From Micrococcus sp. EYE_212 (lineage in GTDB: Bacteria > Actinomycetota > Actinomycetes > Actinomycetales > Micrococcaceae): a stretch of DNA of 64,000 bases. Within the stretch, counting starts at the first letter, position 1, and each line of letters starts with the position of its first letter. The stretch is from the NCBI RefSeq assembly GCF_023147585.1, contig NZ_JAHXOZ010000013.1:1-64000 (forward strand), written 5' to 3'. The position numbers were made by a program, and so were the translations under genes. This document shows, piece after piece, positions 1 to 8,652 of this stretch. The notes under the pieces are model-generated. The model worked only from the letters and a program-made list of their open reading frames with translations. It did not search any database and was not told the DNA's origin.

Positions 1-123
1 TTTCACGCATTTTCGTGAGACCCCCATCGCGGCGGCGATGTGGGCTTGAGCCCATCCGGCTTGGTGGCGTTGGACGATGAGTCGACGGCCGTGAACGGTC
101 AGGCGGGCGCTACCGTGGGACAT
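1..123 (-). CDS. IS481-family transposase, N-terminal fragment (cut by window edge)
   Basis: Starts at ATG 123-121 and reads M-S-H-G-S-A-R-L-T-V-H-G-R-R-L, the characteristic opening of IS481-group transposases, followed by a helix-turn-helix (A-A-A-M-G-V-S-R-K-C) that binds the element's terminal repeats. The DDE catalytic core lies beyond position 1, so integrity cannot be judged. The start codon and its GAGG ribosome-binding site are buried in a stem formed by 124-132 and 175-183, which should limit translation of read-through transcripts coming from nrdR. Confidence 0.8.
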   Translation of the reverse strand, partial: MSHGSARLTVHGRRLIVQRHQAGWAQAHIAAAMGVSRKCVK

Positions 124-183
124 GAGAACCTCTGGGTTTGTGATGTGGGCCTTAGACAAGCCACATCCCACCCGGAGGTTCTC
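124..183 (-). promoter_or_regulatory. Start-codon-masking hairpin of the transposase gene
   Basis: A 9-bp perfect inverted repeat, GAGAACCTC (124-132) with GAGGTTCTC (175-183), encloses a second 7-bp stem, GATGTGG (142-148) with CCACATC (161-167), around a 12-nt loop. On the minus-strand RNA the arm beside the ATG contains the GAGG ribosome-binding site. Similar structures in other IS elements block translation from external promoters; the function here is inferred. Confidence 0.6.
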
Positions 184-228
184 CTTTGTTCAAGCTCCCT
201 CGTGCCACCAACGTCCTGACCGGGTACA

Positions 229-234
229 CCTAGC
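229..234. other. Putative IS target site CCTAGC (NCTAGN)
   Basis: Six bases directly next to the IS end that match the NCTAGN target preference described for IS481. The TAG stop codon of nrdR (230-232, minus strand) lies inside it, so insertion leaves the nrdR reading frame intact. Confidence 0.55.
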
Positions 235-724
235 GCGTGAACAGCCGGGGCTGCACCGCGGGCCGTCCGGGGGCCTCGCCCTCGGCGTCGCGCAGGTCCG
301 CGATCGCGTCCTCGAAGTCGCTCAGCGACTCGAAGTCCCGGTAGACGGAGGCGAAGCGCAGGAAGGCGACCTGGTCGAGGCGGCGCAGGGGGTCCAGGAT
401 CGCCAGGCCCACGTCGTGGGCGTCCACCTCGGCGTTGCCCGAGGCGCGGACGGTCTCCTCGACCTCCTGGGCGAGCATGGCCAGGTCGTCGCTCGTGACC
501 GGCCGGCCCTGGCAGGCCTTGCGGACCCCGTTGATCACCTTGGAGCGCTCGAAGGGCTCGGCCACGCCCGAGCGCTTGACCACGGTGAGCGCGGTGGTCT
601 CCATGGTGGTGAAGCGCTTGCCGCACGCCTGGCACTGGCGGCGGCGGCGGATCGCCGAGCCGTCGTCGAGGGAACGGGAGTCCACCACGCGGGAGTCCTC
701 GTGACGGCAGTACGGGCAGTGCAC
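230..724 (-). CDS. nrdR: Transcriptional repressor NrdR
   Basis: 164-residue ATP/dATP-sensing repressor of ribonucleotide reductase operons. It opens M-H-C-P-Y-C-R-H with a four-cysteine zinc ribbon (C3, C6, then C-Q-A-C near residues 31-34), followed by the ATP-cone domain (about 49-139), which includes R-K-A-C-Q-G-R-P. The start is GTG 724-722 behind a GAGGAGGGAG ribosome-binding site. It lies 67 bp downstream of dnaE on the same strand and may be co-transcribed. The last 20 residues (E-G-E-A-P-G-R-P...) extend beyond the usual domain, and the stop codon sits in the IS target site, so its natural 3' flank is gone. Family assignment is secure. Confidence 0.95.
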   Translation of the reverse strand: MHCPYCRHEDSRVVDSRSLDDGSAIRRRRQCQACGKRFTTMETTALTVVKRSGVAEPFERSKVINGVRKACQGRPVTSDDLAMLAQEVEETVRASGNAEVDAHDVGLAILDPLRRLDQVAFLRFASVYRDFESLSDFEDAIADLRDAEGEAPGRPAVQPRLFTR

Positions 725-791
725 TCTCTCGCTCCCTCCTCGTGGACGACCTCGGCCTGACCTGCGCCCACTCTACGGCGGCGGCCGGCGA

Positions 792-3700
792 TCAGCCCAG
801 GCAGGCCGGACCGAGCAGGATCTTCAGATCCCCGAAGAGCGCCGGGTTCGGGCTCACGCGGAACTGCGGGCCGAGCACGAACTCCTGCGCTCCGCGCTGG
901 CCCATCAGCGTCAGCCGCACCTCGGAGGAGCCCTCGTGGGTGCGCAGCACGTCGGCGAGCTGGCCGATCACCTGCTCCGTGGCCTTGAAGGAGGGCATCT
1001 GGATGCGCACGGGCCCGGACGTGCCGTCCGTCAGCTCGGGGATGGTCAGCTCCATCGCGGAGAGGGACACGGAGCCGTCGTCGCGGCGCTGCACGCGCCC
1101 CTTCACGGCGACGACGAGGTCCTCCGCGAGCATCATGGCGATCGGGGCGTACACCTGGCCGAAGAACATCACGTCCATGGATCCGCCGAGGTCCTCGATC
1201 TCGCACCGCGCGTACGCGTTGCCGGAGGACTTGGCGATGCGCCGCTCGAGCGTGGTGATGAGCCCCGCGATGGTGACCTGGGAGCCGTCGGCGGGCCCGT
1301 CGTCGTCGAGCACGCGGGTGATCTGCGTGTCCGCGTGCTGGGAGAGCACGGCGTCCAGGCCCTGCAGCGGGTGGTCGGACACGTAGAGGCCCAGCATCTC
1401 CCGCTCGTAGGCGAGCTTGTCCTTCTTGGACCACTCGGGCAGCTCGGGCACAGCGACGCCGTCCGAGGCGTCCGAGGCGTCCTCGGCCTCCGCCGCGCCG
1501 CCGAGGGCGAAGAGGTCGAACGTGAACTCGCCGTGGTCCTCCTTGCGCTTCTGCGCCACCGTGGCGTCCACCGCCTCCTCGTGCACCGCGAGCAGGGCAC
1601 GCCGGGCGTAGCCGAGGGAGTCGAAGGCGCCGGCCTTGATCATGGACTCGATCGTCCGCTTGTTGCAGACCACGAGCGGCACCTTGGCCAGGAAGTCGCC
1701 GAAGCCGGTGTAGAGGCCCTTCTCCTCGCGGCCCTGCACCATGCCCTTCACCACGTTGGCGCCCACGTTGCGCACCGCCCCCATGCCGAAGCGGATGTCC
1801 CGGCCCACCGGGGTGAACGTCAGGTGGGACTCGTTGACGTCGGGCGGGAGCACCGTGATGCCCATGTGGCGGCACTCGTTCAGGTACATCGCGAGCTTGT
1901 CCTTGTCGTCGCCCACCGAGGTGAGCAGCGCCGCCATGTACTCGGCCGGGTAGTGCGCCTTCAGGTACGCCGTCCAGTAGGAGACCAGTCCGTACGCCGC
2001 GGAGTGGGCCTTGTTGAACGCGTAGTCCGAGAACGGCAGGAGGATGTCCCACAGCGCCTTCACGGCGGCCTCGGAGAAGCCGCGGTCCAGCATGCCCTGG
2101 TGGAAGGCGGCGTACTGCTTGTCCAGCTCGGACTTCTTCTTCTTGCCCATCGCGCGGCGCAGGATGTCCGCCTGGCCGAGCGAGTACCCGGCCACCTTCT
2201 GGGCGATCGCCATGACCTGCTCCTGGTACACGATCAGGCCGTACGTCGTGTCCAGGATCTCCCGCAGCGGCTCCTCGAGCTCCGGGTGGATCGGCGTGAT
2301 CTCCTGCTGCCCGTTCTTGCGCAGCGCGTAGTTCGTGTGGGAGTTCGCACCCATGGGGCCCGGACGGTAGAGCGCGATGGTCGCCGAGATGTCCTCGAAG
2401 TTGTCCGGGCGCATCATCTTCAGCAGGGAGCGCATGGGACCGCCGTCGAGCTGGAACACGCCCAGGGTGTCGCCGCGGGCCAGCAGGTCGTAGGAGGCCT
2501 GGTCGTCGACGTCGAGGGTCTCGAGGTCCAGGTCCACGCCCTGGTTCGCCTTCACGTTCTCGATCGCGTCCGAGATGATCGTGAGGTTGCGCAGACCCAG
2601 GAAGTCCATCTTGATCAGGCCCAGCGACTCCGCCATGGGGTAGTCGAACTGGGTGATGACCTGGCCGTCCTGGAGGCGGCGCATGATCGGCACGACGTCC
2701 ACCACGGGCACGGAGGACATGATGACGCCGGCCGCGTGCACGCCCCACTGCCGCTTCAGGCCCTCGATGCCCTTCGCGGTCTCGAACACCTGCGCCGCCA
2801 CCGGGTCCGTCGCGATCAGCTCGCGGAACGGCGCCGCCTCCCCGTAGCGCGGGGCGTCCGGGTTCTCGATGTCCTTGAGCGGGATGTCCTTGGCCATCAC
2901 GGCCGGCGGCAGGGCCTTGGTGAGCGCCTCGCCCATGGAGAAGGGCTGGTCCATCACACGGGCCGAGTCCTTCAGGGCCTGCTTCGTCTTGATGGTGCCG
3001 TACGTGACGATCATGGTGACGCGCTCGTCGCCGTACGTGCGGGTGACGTAGTCGATCACCTCGGAGCGGCGCCGGTCGTCGAAGTCCACGTCGAAGTCGG
3101 GCATGGACACGCGGTCCGGGTTGAGGAAGCGCTCGAAGATCAGCCCGTGCTTCAGCGGGTCCAGGTCGGTGATGCGCAGCGCGTACGCCACCATGGAGCC
3201 GGCTCCCGAGCCGCGGCCCGGGCCCACGCGGATCCCGTTCTCCTTGGCCCAGTTGATGAAGTCGGCGACGACGAGGAAGTACCCCGGGAACCCCATCGAG
3301 ATGATGACGTCCAGCTCGTAGTCCGCCTGCTTGCGCACGTGGTCCGGGACGCCGTCCGGATAACGGTAGTCGAGGCCCTTCGTGACCTCCTTGATGAGCC
3401 AGCTGGTCTCGTCCTCGCCCTCCGGCGTGGGGAACACCGGCATGTAGTTGGCGTCCGTGTCGAACGTGGACTCGCAGCGCTCGGCGATCACGAGGGTGTT
3501 GTCGCACGCCTCCGGGATCTCCCGGAAGAGCTCGCGCATCTGCCGCGGCGACTTCAGGTAGTACTCCGTGCCGGAGAACGCGAAGCGCGAGCCGCCCTGG
3601 TCGTAGCTGGGCTCGTTGAGCTTGGAGCCGGACTGCAGGGCCAGCAGCGCCTCGTGGGCCTTGGCGTCGTGCTCGTGCGTGTAGTGCAGGTCGTTCGTGG

Positions 3701-4394
3701 CCACGAGCGGCAGGCTCAGGTCCTTGGCCAGGCGGCGCAGGTCCGTGATGACGCGCTTCTCGATGTCCAGGCCGTGCTGCATGATCTCGCAGTAGAAGTT
3801 CTCGGCCCCGAAGATGTCCCGGAACTCGGCGGCCGCCGCCACGGCCTCCTTGTACTGGCCCAGGCGCAGGCGCGTCTGCACCTCGCCCGAGGGGCAGCCC
3901 GTGGTCGCGATGAGCCCCGAGGAGTACTGGCTCAGCAGCTCCCGGTCGATGCGCGGCCACTTGGCGTACACCGAGTCCAGCGAGGCGATGGAGCCCATGC
4001 GGAAGAGGTTGTGCATGCCCGTGGTGGACTGCGCCAGCATGGTCATGTGCGTGTAGGCGCCGCCGCCGGAGACGTCGTCGCCGCGCTGGTGCGGCTCCCC
4101 CCAGCGGATCTTCTCCTTGTCCGTGCGGTGCTGCGTGCCCGGGGTCAGGTAGGCCTCGAGGCCGATGATCGGCTTGATGCCCGCCGCGGTGGCCTGACGC
4201 CAGAAGTCGAACGCGCCGAACAGGTAGCCGTGGTCCGTGATGGCCAGGGACTGCATGCCGAGGCGGTCGGCCTCGGCGAACAGCTCGTCCAGCTTCGCCG
4301 CGCCGTCGAGCATCGAGTACTCGGTGTGCGTGTGGAGGTGGACGAAGCCGCCGTCCTTGAAGGCCTCGGCGCGGGTCTCGGAGGTCGCGGTCAT
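792..4394 (-). CDS. dnaE: DNA polymerase III alpha subunit (DnaE1)
   Basis: 1200-residue replicative polymerase subunit of the C-family. The N-terminal PHP domain begins near H19-L-H-T-H. The palm motifs G-P-G-R-G-S-G-A-G-S (391-400) and P-D-F-D-V-D-F-D-D (432-440) carry the catalytic aspartates. Helix-hairpin-helix and OB domains follow. Length and order fit the essential actinobacterial DnaE1 (mycobacterial Rv1547), not the error-prone DnaE2. Start ATG 4394 has AAGGAG about 12 nt upstream. The rluD-dnaE gap (4395-4514) contains a TAGGCT -10 box, so dnaE probably has its own promoter besides read-through from the dcw cluster. The lspA-rluD-dnaE order matches mycobacteria. Confidence 0.97.
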   Translation of the reverse strand: MTATSETRAEAFKDGGFVHLHTHTEYSMLDGAAKLDELFAEADRLGMQSLAITDHGYLFGAFDFWRQATAAGIKPIIGLEAYLTPGTQHRTDKEKIRWGEPHQRGDDVSGGGAYTHMTMLAQSTTGMHNLFRMGSIASLDSVYAKWPRIDRELLSQYSSGLIATTGCPSGEVQTRLRLGQYKEAVAAAAEFRDIFGAENFYCEIMQHGLDIEKRVITDLRRLAKDLSLPLVATNDLHYTHEHDAKAHEALLALQSGSKLNEPSYDQGGSRFAFSGTEYYLKSPRQMRELFREIPEACDNTLVIAERCESTFDTDANYMPVFPTPEGEDETSWLIKEVTKGLDYRYPDGVPDHVRKQADYELDVIISMGFPGYFLVVADFINWAKENGIRVGPGRGSGAGSMVAYALRITDLDPLKHGLIFERFLNPDRVSMPDFDVDFDDRRRSEVIDYVTRTYGDERVTMIVTYGTIKTKQALKDSARVMDQPFSMGEALTKALPPAVMAKDIPLKDIENPDAPRYGEAAPFRELIATDPVAAQVFETAKGIEGLKRQWGVHAAGVIMSSVPVVDVVPIMRRLQDGQVITQFDYPMAESLGLIKMDFLGLRNLTIISDAIENVKANQGVDLDLETLDVDDQASYDLLARGDTLGVFQLDGGPMRSLLKMMRPDNFEDISATIALYRPGPMGANSHTNYALRKNGQQEITPIHPELEEPLREILDTTYGLIVYQEQVMAIAQKVAGYSLGQADILRRAMGKKKKSELDKQYAAFHQGMLDRGFSEAAVKALWDILLPFSDYAFNKAHSAAYGLVSYWTAYLKAHYPAEYMAALLTSVGDDKDKLAMYLNECRHMGITVLPPDVNESHLTFTPVGRDIRFGMGAVRNVGANVVKGMVQGREEKGLYTGFGDFLAKVPLVVCNKRTIESMIKAGAFDSLGYARRALLAVHEEAVDATVAQKRKEDHGEFTFDLFALGGAAEAEDASDASDGVAVPELPEWSKKDKLAYEREMLGLYVSDHPLQGLDAVLSQHADTQITRVLDDDGPADGSQVTIAGLITTLERRIAKSSGNAYARCEIEDLGGSMDVMFFGQVYAPIAMMLAEDLVVAVKGRVQRRDDGSVSLSAMELTIPELTDGTSGPVRIQMPSFKATEQVIGQLADVLRTHEGSSEVRLTLMGQRGAQEFVLGPQFRVSPNPALFGDLKILLGPACLG

Positions 4395-4438
4395 GCGGGG
4401 TGGAGCTCCTTCGGAGAGGACGACGGCGGGCCCGCCCC

Positions 4439-4444
4439 AGCCTA
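4439..4444 (-). promoter_or_regulatory. Candidate -10 box (TAGGCT) for dnaE
   Basis: A TANNNT hexamer on the minus strand 44 nt upstream of the dnaE start, in the only sizeable gap between rluD and dnaE. No convincing -35 is visible. Confidence 0.4.
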
Positions 4445-4514
4445 CTGCGCGTCACGGGGGGCGGGCGGGACGGGCCCGGCGGGCGTCGGGCCTGCGGTCT
4501 CCGGTCCCCGGCGG

Positions 4515-5492
4515 TCAGTCCCGTTCGCCCGCGGCGTCGGCGACGTCGTCGCCGCGCAGCGCCGCCAGCGCGTGGGCGAGGTCGTCCGGGTAGGGCGAGG
4601 TGATGCTCACGGGCTCCCCCGTGACGGGGTGCGGGAAGGAGAGGTGGTGGGCATGGAGCCACTGCCGCGTGAGCCCCAGCTCGGCGGCCAGGCGCGGGTC
4701 GGCGCCGTAGGTGAGGTCGCCCACGCACGGGTGCCGCAGCGCGGAGGTGTGGACGCGGATCTGGTGGGTGCGCCCGGTCTCGAGGTGCACCTGAAGCAGC
4801 GTGGCGCGGCCGAAGACCTCGAGGGTCTCGTAGTGCGTCACGGAGGGCCGTCCGCCCTCGAGCACGGCGAACTTCCACTGGTGCCCCGGGTGGCGGCCGA
4901 TCGGGGCGTCGATCGTACCCGCAAGCGGGTCCGGGATCCCCTGCACCACCGCGTGGTAGACCTTGTGCGGCACGCGCTCGCGGAACTGGTCCTTCAGGGC
5001 GGCGTATGCGCGCTCCGTCTTGGCCACCACCATCACACCGGTGGTGCCGACGTCGAGCCGGTGCACGATCCCCTGGCGCTCCGGCGCCCCCGAGGTGGTG
5101 ATGTCGTAGCCCAGGCCCGCGAGGCCGCCGACCACGGTGGGCCCGTTCCAGCCCGGCGAGGGGTGGGCCGCCACGCCGGTCGGCTTGTCCACGGCGAGCA
5201 GGTGCTCGTCCTCGTGCAGCACGGTCATCTCGTCCACGGCCTCTGCCCTCACTTCCAGCGGATCGGGATCGTTCGGCAGGTGCACGGCCAGGGTCTCCCC
5301 CGGCACCGCCCTGGCCGACTTGGCGAGCACCCGGTCCCGACGCCCGCCGCGCGTCTCGGCGCGGACGAGCCCGCGCGCGAACCAGTCCGCCAGCCGCGCG
5401 CGGGACACGCCGAGGGCCTCCGTGAGGACGGCGTCGGCGCGCCTGCCCGCCTGCTCGGCCGTGACCTCCACGCGCCGCACGCCTGCGCCCAT
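4515..5492 (-). CDS. rluD: Ribosomal large-subunit pseudouridine synthase, RluD family
   Basis: 325-residue enzyme that isomerises uridines in 23S rRNA. It has an N-terminal S4 RNA-binding domain (about residues 14-75) and an RluA-type catalytic domain with the motif H-R-L-D at 144-147 (D147 the nucleophile) in the context [15 protein letters not shown] 5492 was chosen because it lies 5 nt after the lspA stop codon and restores the normal family length; the longer open frame upstream runs through lspA. It forms the distal part of the divIVA-lspA-rluD operon. The exact target uridines cannot be read from sequence. Confidence 0.93.
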   Translation of the reverse strand: MGAGVRRVEVTAEQAGRRADAVLTEALGVSRARLADWFARGLVRAETRGGRRDRVLAKSARAVPGETLAVHLPNDPDPLEVRAEAVDEMTVLHEDEHLLAVDKPTGVAAHPSPGWNGPTVVGGLAGLGYDITTSGAPERQGIVHRLDVGTTGVMVVAKTERAYAALKDQFRERVPHKVYHAVVQGIPDPLAGTIDAPIGRHPGHQWKFAVLEGGRPSVTHYETLEVFGRATLLQVHLETGRTHQIRVHTSALRHPCVGDLTYGADPRLAAELGLTRQWLHAHHLSFPHPVTGEPVSITSPYPDDLAHALAALRGDDVADAAGERD

Positions 5493-5497
5493 GCCGC

Positions 5498-6034
5498 TCA
5501 CGCCTCGCGGGTGCCGTCGAGCCGGCGGCCGGTCACCAGCAGCAGGCACACGAGGATCATGGAGCACACGATGAAGGAGTCGGCCACGTTGAAGACCGCG
5601 AAGCGGGGCACGGAGATCATGTCCACCACGTGGCCCTGGCCGAACGACGGCGGCCGGAACAGCCGGTCCGTGAGGTTGCCGAGCACGCCGCCGGCCAGGC
5701 CGCCCAGGGCGAGCGCCCACGGCAGCGAGCGCACGCGGGCGATCTGCACGAGCGCGACCACGGCGACCACGGCCTGGATGAGGGTGAAGACCCAGGTGTG
5801 CCCCTCCCCGATCGAGAAGGCCGCGCCCGGGTTCAGGATGTAGTGCCACCGCAGCAGACCCGGGATCACGACGATCGACTCGCCGAGCTCCATGGTGCGC
5901 TCGACCCACAGCTTGCTCAGCTGGTCGAGCGCGTAGGCGAGCACGGCGAGGGTCAGGGCGACGCCGACGGCGCGACGGCCGGAGACCGCCGCGCGGGGGG
6001 TGCCGTCCCCGGCCCCGTCGAGCGCTGTGCTCAC
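5498..6034 (-). CDS. lspA: Lipoprotein signal peptidase (prolipoprotein signal peptidase II)
   Basis: 178-residue integral membrane aspartyl protease that removes signal peptides from lipid-modified prolipoproteins. Four hydrophobic segments are visible (about 22-40, 82-98, 104-120, 150-168). The catalytic aspartates are D123 in N-L-T-D-R-L and D152 in F-N-V-A-D-S. Start GTG 6034 overlaps the divIVA stop in GTGA, indicating translational coupling. The lipoprotein gene at 48,901 in this window is an obvious substrate class. The hydrophilic 20-residue N-terminus is typical of actinobacterial LspA. Confidence 0.95.
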   Translation of the reverse strand: MSTALDGAGDGTPRAAVSGRRAVGVALTLAVLAYALDQLSKLWVERTMELGESIVVIPGLLRWHYILNPGAAFSIGEGHTWVFTLIQAVVAVVALVQIARVRSLPWALALGGLAGGVLGNLTDRLFRPPSFGQGHVVDMISVPRFAVFNVADSFIVCSMILVCLLLVTGRRLDGTREA

Positions 6035-6660
6035 GCGGTCTCCCCGCGGGGCTCCACCCGCTCCTGGGATCGGATCTCGCGCAGCTGCCCCTCGATGTAG
6101 GCGGTCAGGCGGAGGCGGTAGTCGGTCTCGAAGCCGCGCAGCCGCTCGACCTCGGACTCCAGCTCGGAGCGCTGGGAGGCCAGCTCCGCGAGGGTCGCTG
6201 CCTTGGTCTCCTCGGCCTGGCCGAGCACCTCGGCGGCCGTGGCCTCGGCCTCGGCGATGAGCGCGGCGCGGCGCTGCTCGCCGTCGGACACGTGCTCGTC
6301 GTGCAGCCGCTGGGCCATGGCGAGCACGGCTGCCGCCGAGGAGCCGGCCTGAGCAGGCCCGTCGGACGCGGCGGGTGCGGCCGTCGCCTCGGCCTCGAGA
6401 TCCGCGGCCTCCGCCTCGCCGGCGGCCAGCACGAGCTCCGGGCGCTCCTGCGCGGGGGCGTCGCCGGGCGCGAACGAGACGCCCGCCTCGGGGGCCTCGG
6501 CGGCCCCGCCCGCGCGCAGCCGCTCGATCTCGGCGTGCAGGCGCTTGAGCTCCTCCGCGACCGCGTCGAGGAAGTCGTCGACCTCGTCCTGGTCGTACCC
6601 CTCCCGGAACTTGGTGTGCTGGAACTGCTTGTTGAGCACGTCTTCCCAGGTCAGAGCCAC
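6031..6660 (-). CDS. divIVA: DivIVA/Wag31 cell-pole and septum scaffold protein
   Basis: 209-residue curvature-sensing coiled-coil protein. The N-terminal domain contains [15 protein letters not shown] (18-32), the DivIVA lipid-binding module. A short coiled coil, an Ala/Glu/Pro-rich linker (about 50-110) and a second coiled coil (about 115-195, with [12 protein letters not shown]) follow. In rod actinobacteria Wag31 drives polar growth; in a coccus it more likely marks septa (inference). Start GTG 6660. It is followed by lspA with a 4-nt overlap. Confidence 0.95.
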   Translation of the reverse strand: MALTWEDVLNKQFQHTKFREGYDQDEVDDFLDAVAEELKRLHAEIERLRAGGAAEAPEAGVSFAPGDAPAQERPELVLAAGEAEAADLEAEATAAPAASDGPAQAGSSAAAVLAMAQRLHDEHVSDGEQRRAALIAEAEATAAEVLGQAEETKAATLAELASQRSELESEVERLRGFETDYRLRLTAYIEGQLREIRSQERVEPRGETA

Positions 6661-6785
6661 GGAGGGGCACCCTTCTCTCGCGCGCGCCGAGCACCGGCAC
6701 GGCCCGCGGTGGTGGGCGCGGCCGACTGCGCGCGCCTCAGGTCGTCACCGCACGATACCACCGGGTGCCGCGGCGACTCCGGGGG
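6661..6785 (-). promoter_or_regulatory. yggT-divIVA intergenic region with candidate -10 box
   Basis: 125 bp between yggT and divIVA. The minus strand carries TATCGT (6752-6757), a TANNNT match about 92 nt upstream of the divIVA start. The leader is very GC-rich with several alternating CG/GC tracts. No strong -35 or terminator is apparent. Confidence 0.3.
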
Positions 6786-7076
6786 TCAGCGGGCGAGGGC
6801 GAGCACCAGGACGCGCAGCAGCACCACGGCCATGAAGACCACGAGGAAGGCCACGTCGAGGCTGACGCCGCCGAGCCGCACCGGCGGCATGCGCCGCCGC
6901 GCGGTGTCCAGGAGGGGATCCGTGACCGCGTAGATGCCGCTCGCCATGACGAGGACGGCACCCGAGGGCCGCCACGAGCGGGCGAAGGACTCGGTCACGT
7001 CGAACACGATGCGGACCGTGAGGGCCGCGATCACGAGCGTGAGCGCGAGGTAGACGAGGGCGAGCAGCAGGTCCAC
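6786..7076 (-). CDS. yggT: YggT family membrane protein
   Basis: 96-residue protein with two hydrophobic segments (about 1-24 and 72-95) around a loop containing A-V-T-D-P-L-L, the conserved YggT motif near residues 51-57. YggT proteins sit in the division cluster of Gram-positives and cyanobacteria and affect division-protein placement and osmotic tolerance; the biochemical role is unknown. Start is GTG 7076, 7 nt after the sepF stop codon, so the two are surely co-transcribed. Confidence 0.9.
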   Translation of the reverse strand: MDLLLALVYLALTLVIAALTVRIVFDVTESFARSWRPSGAVLVMASGIYAVTDPLLDTARRRMPPVRLGGVSLDVAFLVVFMAVVLLRVLVLALAR

Positions 7077-7083
7077 GGCAGCC

Positions 7084-7704
7084 TCAGTCGGCGTCGTACG
7101 GCGCGTCGGCCTCGGCCGACTCGGCGGTGTCCGCGCCCACGACCTCGACCGTGGCGGGGGTCAGGAGGAAGACCTTGTTCGTGATGCGCGCGATCGAGCC
7201 GTGCAGGCCGAACACGAGGCCCGCGGCGAAGTCCACGAGGCGCTTGGCCTCGTTCTCACCGAGCTCCGTGACGTTCATGATCACCGGCATGCCGGTGCGG
7301 AACGCCTCGCCGATCGCCTTGGCGTCGTCGTAGGAGCGTGGGTGGACGGTGGAGAGGGTGCGCACGGGGGCTCCTTCGGCCGACGAGGCGGCGGCTCGCT
7401 TGATGGGGGTGACGGGGGCCCGGTAGCCCTGGTCCGCCGGCTCGGGCCGCGCGGCCCGCCGGACCTCGGTGGGCTCGGACACCACGGGGGCGGCGGTGGA
7501 GCCGGCGGCGTGGGCGGGCTGCTCCACGCGCGCGGGAGCCTCCTCGAACGCGGGAGCCTCGTCCGGCGCCGGGGCACGGCGAGCCTCCACCACGTCGCGG
7601 CGGGAGGCCTCCTCGCGCGGAGCGGCGGTGCGCTCGTGCTCCTCGTACTCCTCGCCGTCGGCGAGACCGAGGTAGATCATCGTCTTCTTCAGTGCGCCAG
7701 CCAT
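7084..7704 (-). CDS. sepF: Cell division protein SepF
   Basis: 206-residue FtsZ membrane anchor. The first dozen residues ([14 protein letters not shown]) form the amphipathic membrane-binding helix. A disordered Glu/Ala/Pro-rich linker spans about 18-105, and the DUF552 core (about 107-195) contains R-S-Y-D-D-A-K and G-L-H-G-S-I. In actinobacteria, which lack FtsA, SepF is the principal FtsZ tether. ATG 7704 was preferred over a longer frame because it has an AAGGA ribosome-binding site and exposes the anchor helix. Confidence 0.95.
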   Translation of the reverse strand: MAGALKKTMIYLGLADGEEYEEHERTAAPREEASRRDVVEARRAPAPDEAPAFEEAPARVEQPAHAAGSTAAPVVSEPTEVRRAARPEPADQGYRAPVTPIKRAAASSAEGAPVRTLSTVHPRSYDDAKAIGEAFRTGMPVIMNVTELGENEAKRLVDFAAGLVFGLHGSIARITNKVFLLTPATVEVVGADTAESAEADAPYDAD

Positions 7705-7815
7705 GACTCTTCCTTCACCACGTCCTGCGATCCGCCGGGGCGCGGATCGCCGTCGTTCGTCGCCCGCGCACGGGGCGCGGGGTGTCGCCCGCCTCGCGGG
7801 CATGCCCTCCCCACG
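7705..7815 (-). promoter_or_regulatory. yggS-sepF intergenic region
   Basis: 111 bp containing a 6-bp GC stem (GCCCGC at 7787-7792 with GCGGGC at 7796-7801) and, upstream on the minus strand, a TAACGT hexamer (7813-7818) that could be a -10 box for sepF. This is the largest break between ftsZ and sepF. Confidence 0.3.
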
Positions 7816-8652
7816 TTATCCCACGGCGCCGCGCGCGCCGAGGACGTCCGAGCCGATCCGGACGTGTGTCGCCCCCGCACGCACGGCGGCCTCGAGGTCC
7901 CCGCTCATGCCCATCGAGAGCCGGTCGGCCTCGGGGTGGGCCGCCCGCAGGTCGCGGCCGAGACGGGCCAGGCGGCGGAAGGACTCCTCCGCGTCGAGTC
8001 CGCGCGGGGCCACGCACATGAGCCCGCGCAGGGCGAGCCCCTCGGCGGCGGCGATCCGCTCGGCGATCGCGGAGGCGTCCTCGGGGGACGCCCCCCCGCG
8101 CGGTCCGATGCCCTCCGGGCGCTCGTCGTCGGACCGCGGGTCCACGTCCACCTGGACGAGGCACTCGAGGTCGGGCACGCCGTCCGCTCCCCCGCCCTCC
8201 CGCTCGCGCCGCAGCACCACGGCGCGGGAGAGCGCGTTTGCGAGCTCGACGCGGTCCACGGAGTGCACGGCGCTCGCGTACCGCACGACGAGCTTGGCCT
8301 TGTTGGTCTGCAGCTGGCCGATGAAGTGCCACCGCGGGGCGTCGGCGCCGAGCGCCTCGGCGACCTCGGCCGCCTTGGGCCGGGCCTCCTGGTCGCGGTT
8401 CTCCCCCACGTCGCGCACGCCGAGGCGCGCCAGCCGGGCGACGTCTGCGGCCGGGTGGGTCTTGGTCACCACGATCAGCTCGGGCACGTCGGCGCGTCCG
8501 GCCCCGGCCGCGGCCCGCGCGATGCGCGCACGGACGGCGTCCAGCGCGGCGGCCAGCTCAGCGGTGCGGGCGTCGGCGGCACCGACGCCGTCGATGGGGA
8601 CGTCCCCGGTGCCGGCATCGGGGGTGCAGGTGTCGGCGGGGCGCTCAGCCAC
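7816..8652 (-). CDS. yggS: YggS/PLPBP family pyridoxal-phosphate homeostasis protein
   Basis: 278-residue alanine-racemase-fold protein that binds PLP without known enzyme activity and buffers PLP levels. The PLP lysine is K64 in V-V-T-K-T-H-P; G-E-N-R-D-Q-E and W-H-F-I-G-Q-L-Q-T-N-K follow, and the phosphate-binding region S-M-G-M-S-G-D lies near the C-terminus. GTG 8652 overlaps the pgeF stop by 8 nt. Family members usually have G-E-N-Y-Q-E where this has G-E-N-R-D-Q-E. It sits in the conserved ftsZ-pgeF-yggS-sepF order. The N-terminus is about 30 residues longer than usual, so the true start may be later. Confidence 0.9.
   Translation of the reverse strand: MAERPADTCTPDAGTGDVPIDGVGAADARTAELAAALDAVRARIARAAAGAGRADVPELIVVTKTHPAADVARLARLGVRDVGENRDQEARPKAAEVAEALGADAPRWHFIGQLQTNKAKLVVRYASAVHSVDRVELANALSRAVVLRREREGGGADGVPDLECLVQVDVDPRSDDERPEGIGPRGGASPEDASAIAERIAAAEGLALRGLMCVAPRGLDAEESFRRLARLGRDLRAAHPEADRLSMGMSGDLEAAVRAGATHVRIGSDVLGARGAVG

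Larger units (their letters stand above)
1..228 (-). mobile_element. IS481-family insertion sequence, 5' end only
   Basis: Right-hand end of an insertion sequence running off the window. It holds the first 41 codons of an IS481-type transposase on the minus strand and about 105 bp of upstream leader. The outer end, read inward on the minus strand, begins TGTACCCGG at position 228; IS481 family ends typically begin with TGT. It abuts CCTAGC (229-234), which fits the 6-bp NCTAGN target reported for Bordetella IS481. The other end is outside the window, so the inverted repeat and target duplication are unconfirmed. Confidence 0.75.

Noticed and set aside
936-5843. A very long open frame on the plus strand opposite dnaE and rluD, and many similar antisense frames
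   Set aside because: They are rich in Arg, Gly, His and Val from GC-skewed codon complements, have no family motifs and mirror well-supported genes on the other strand.
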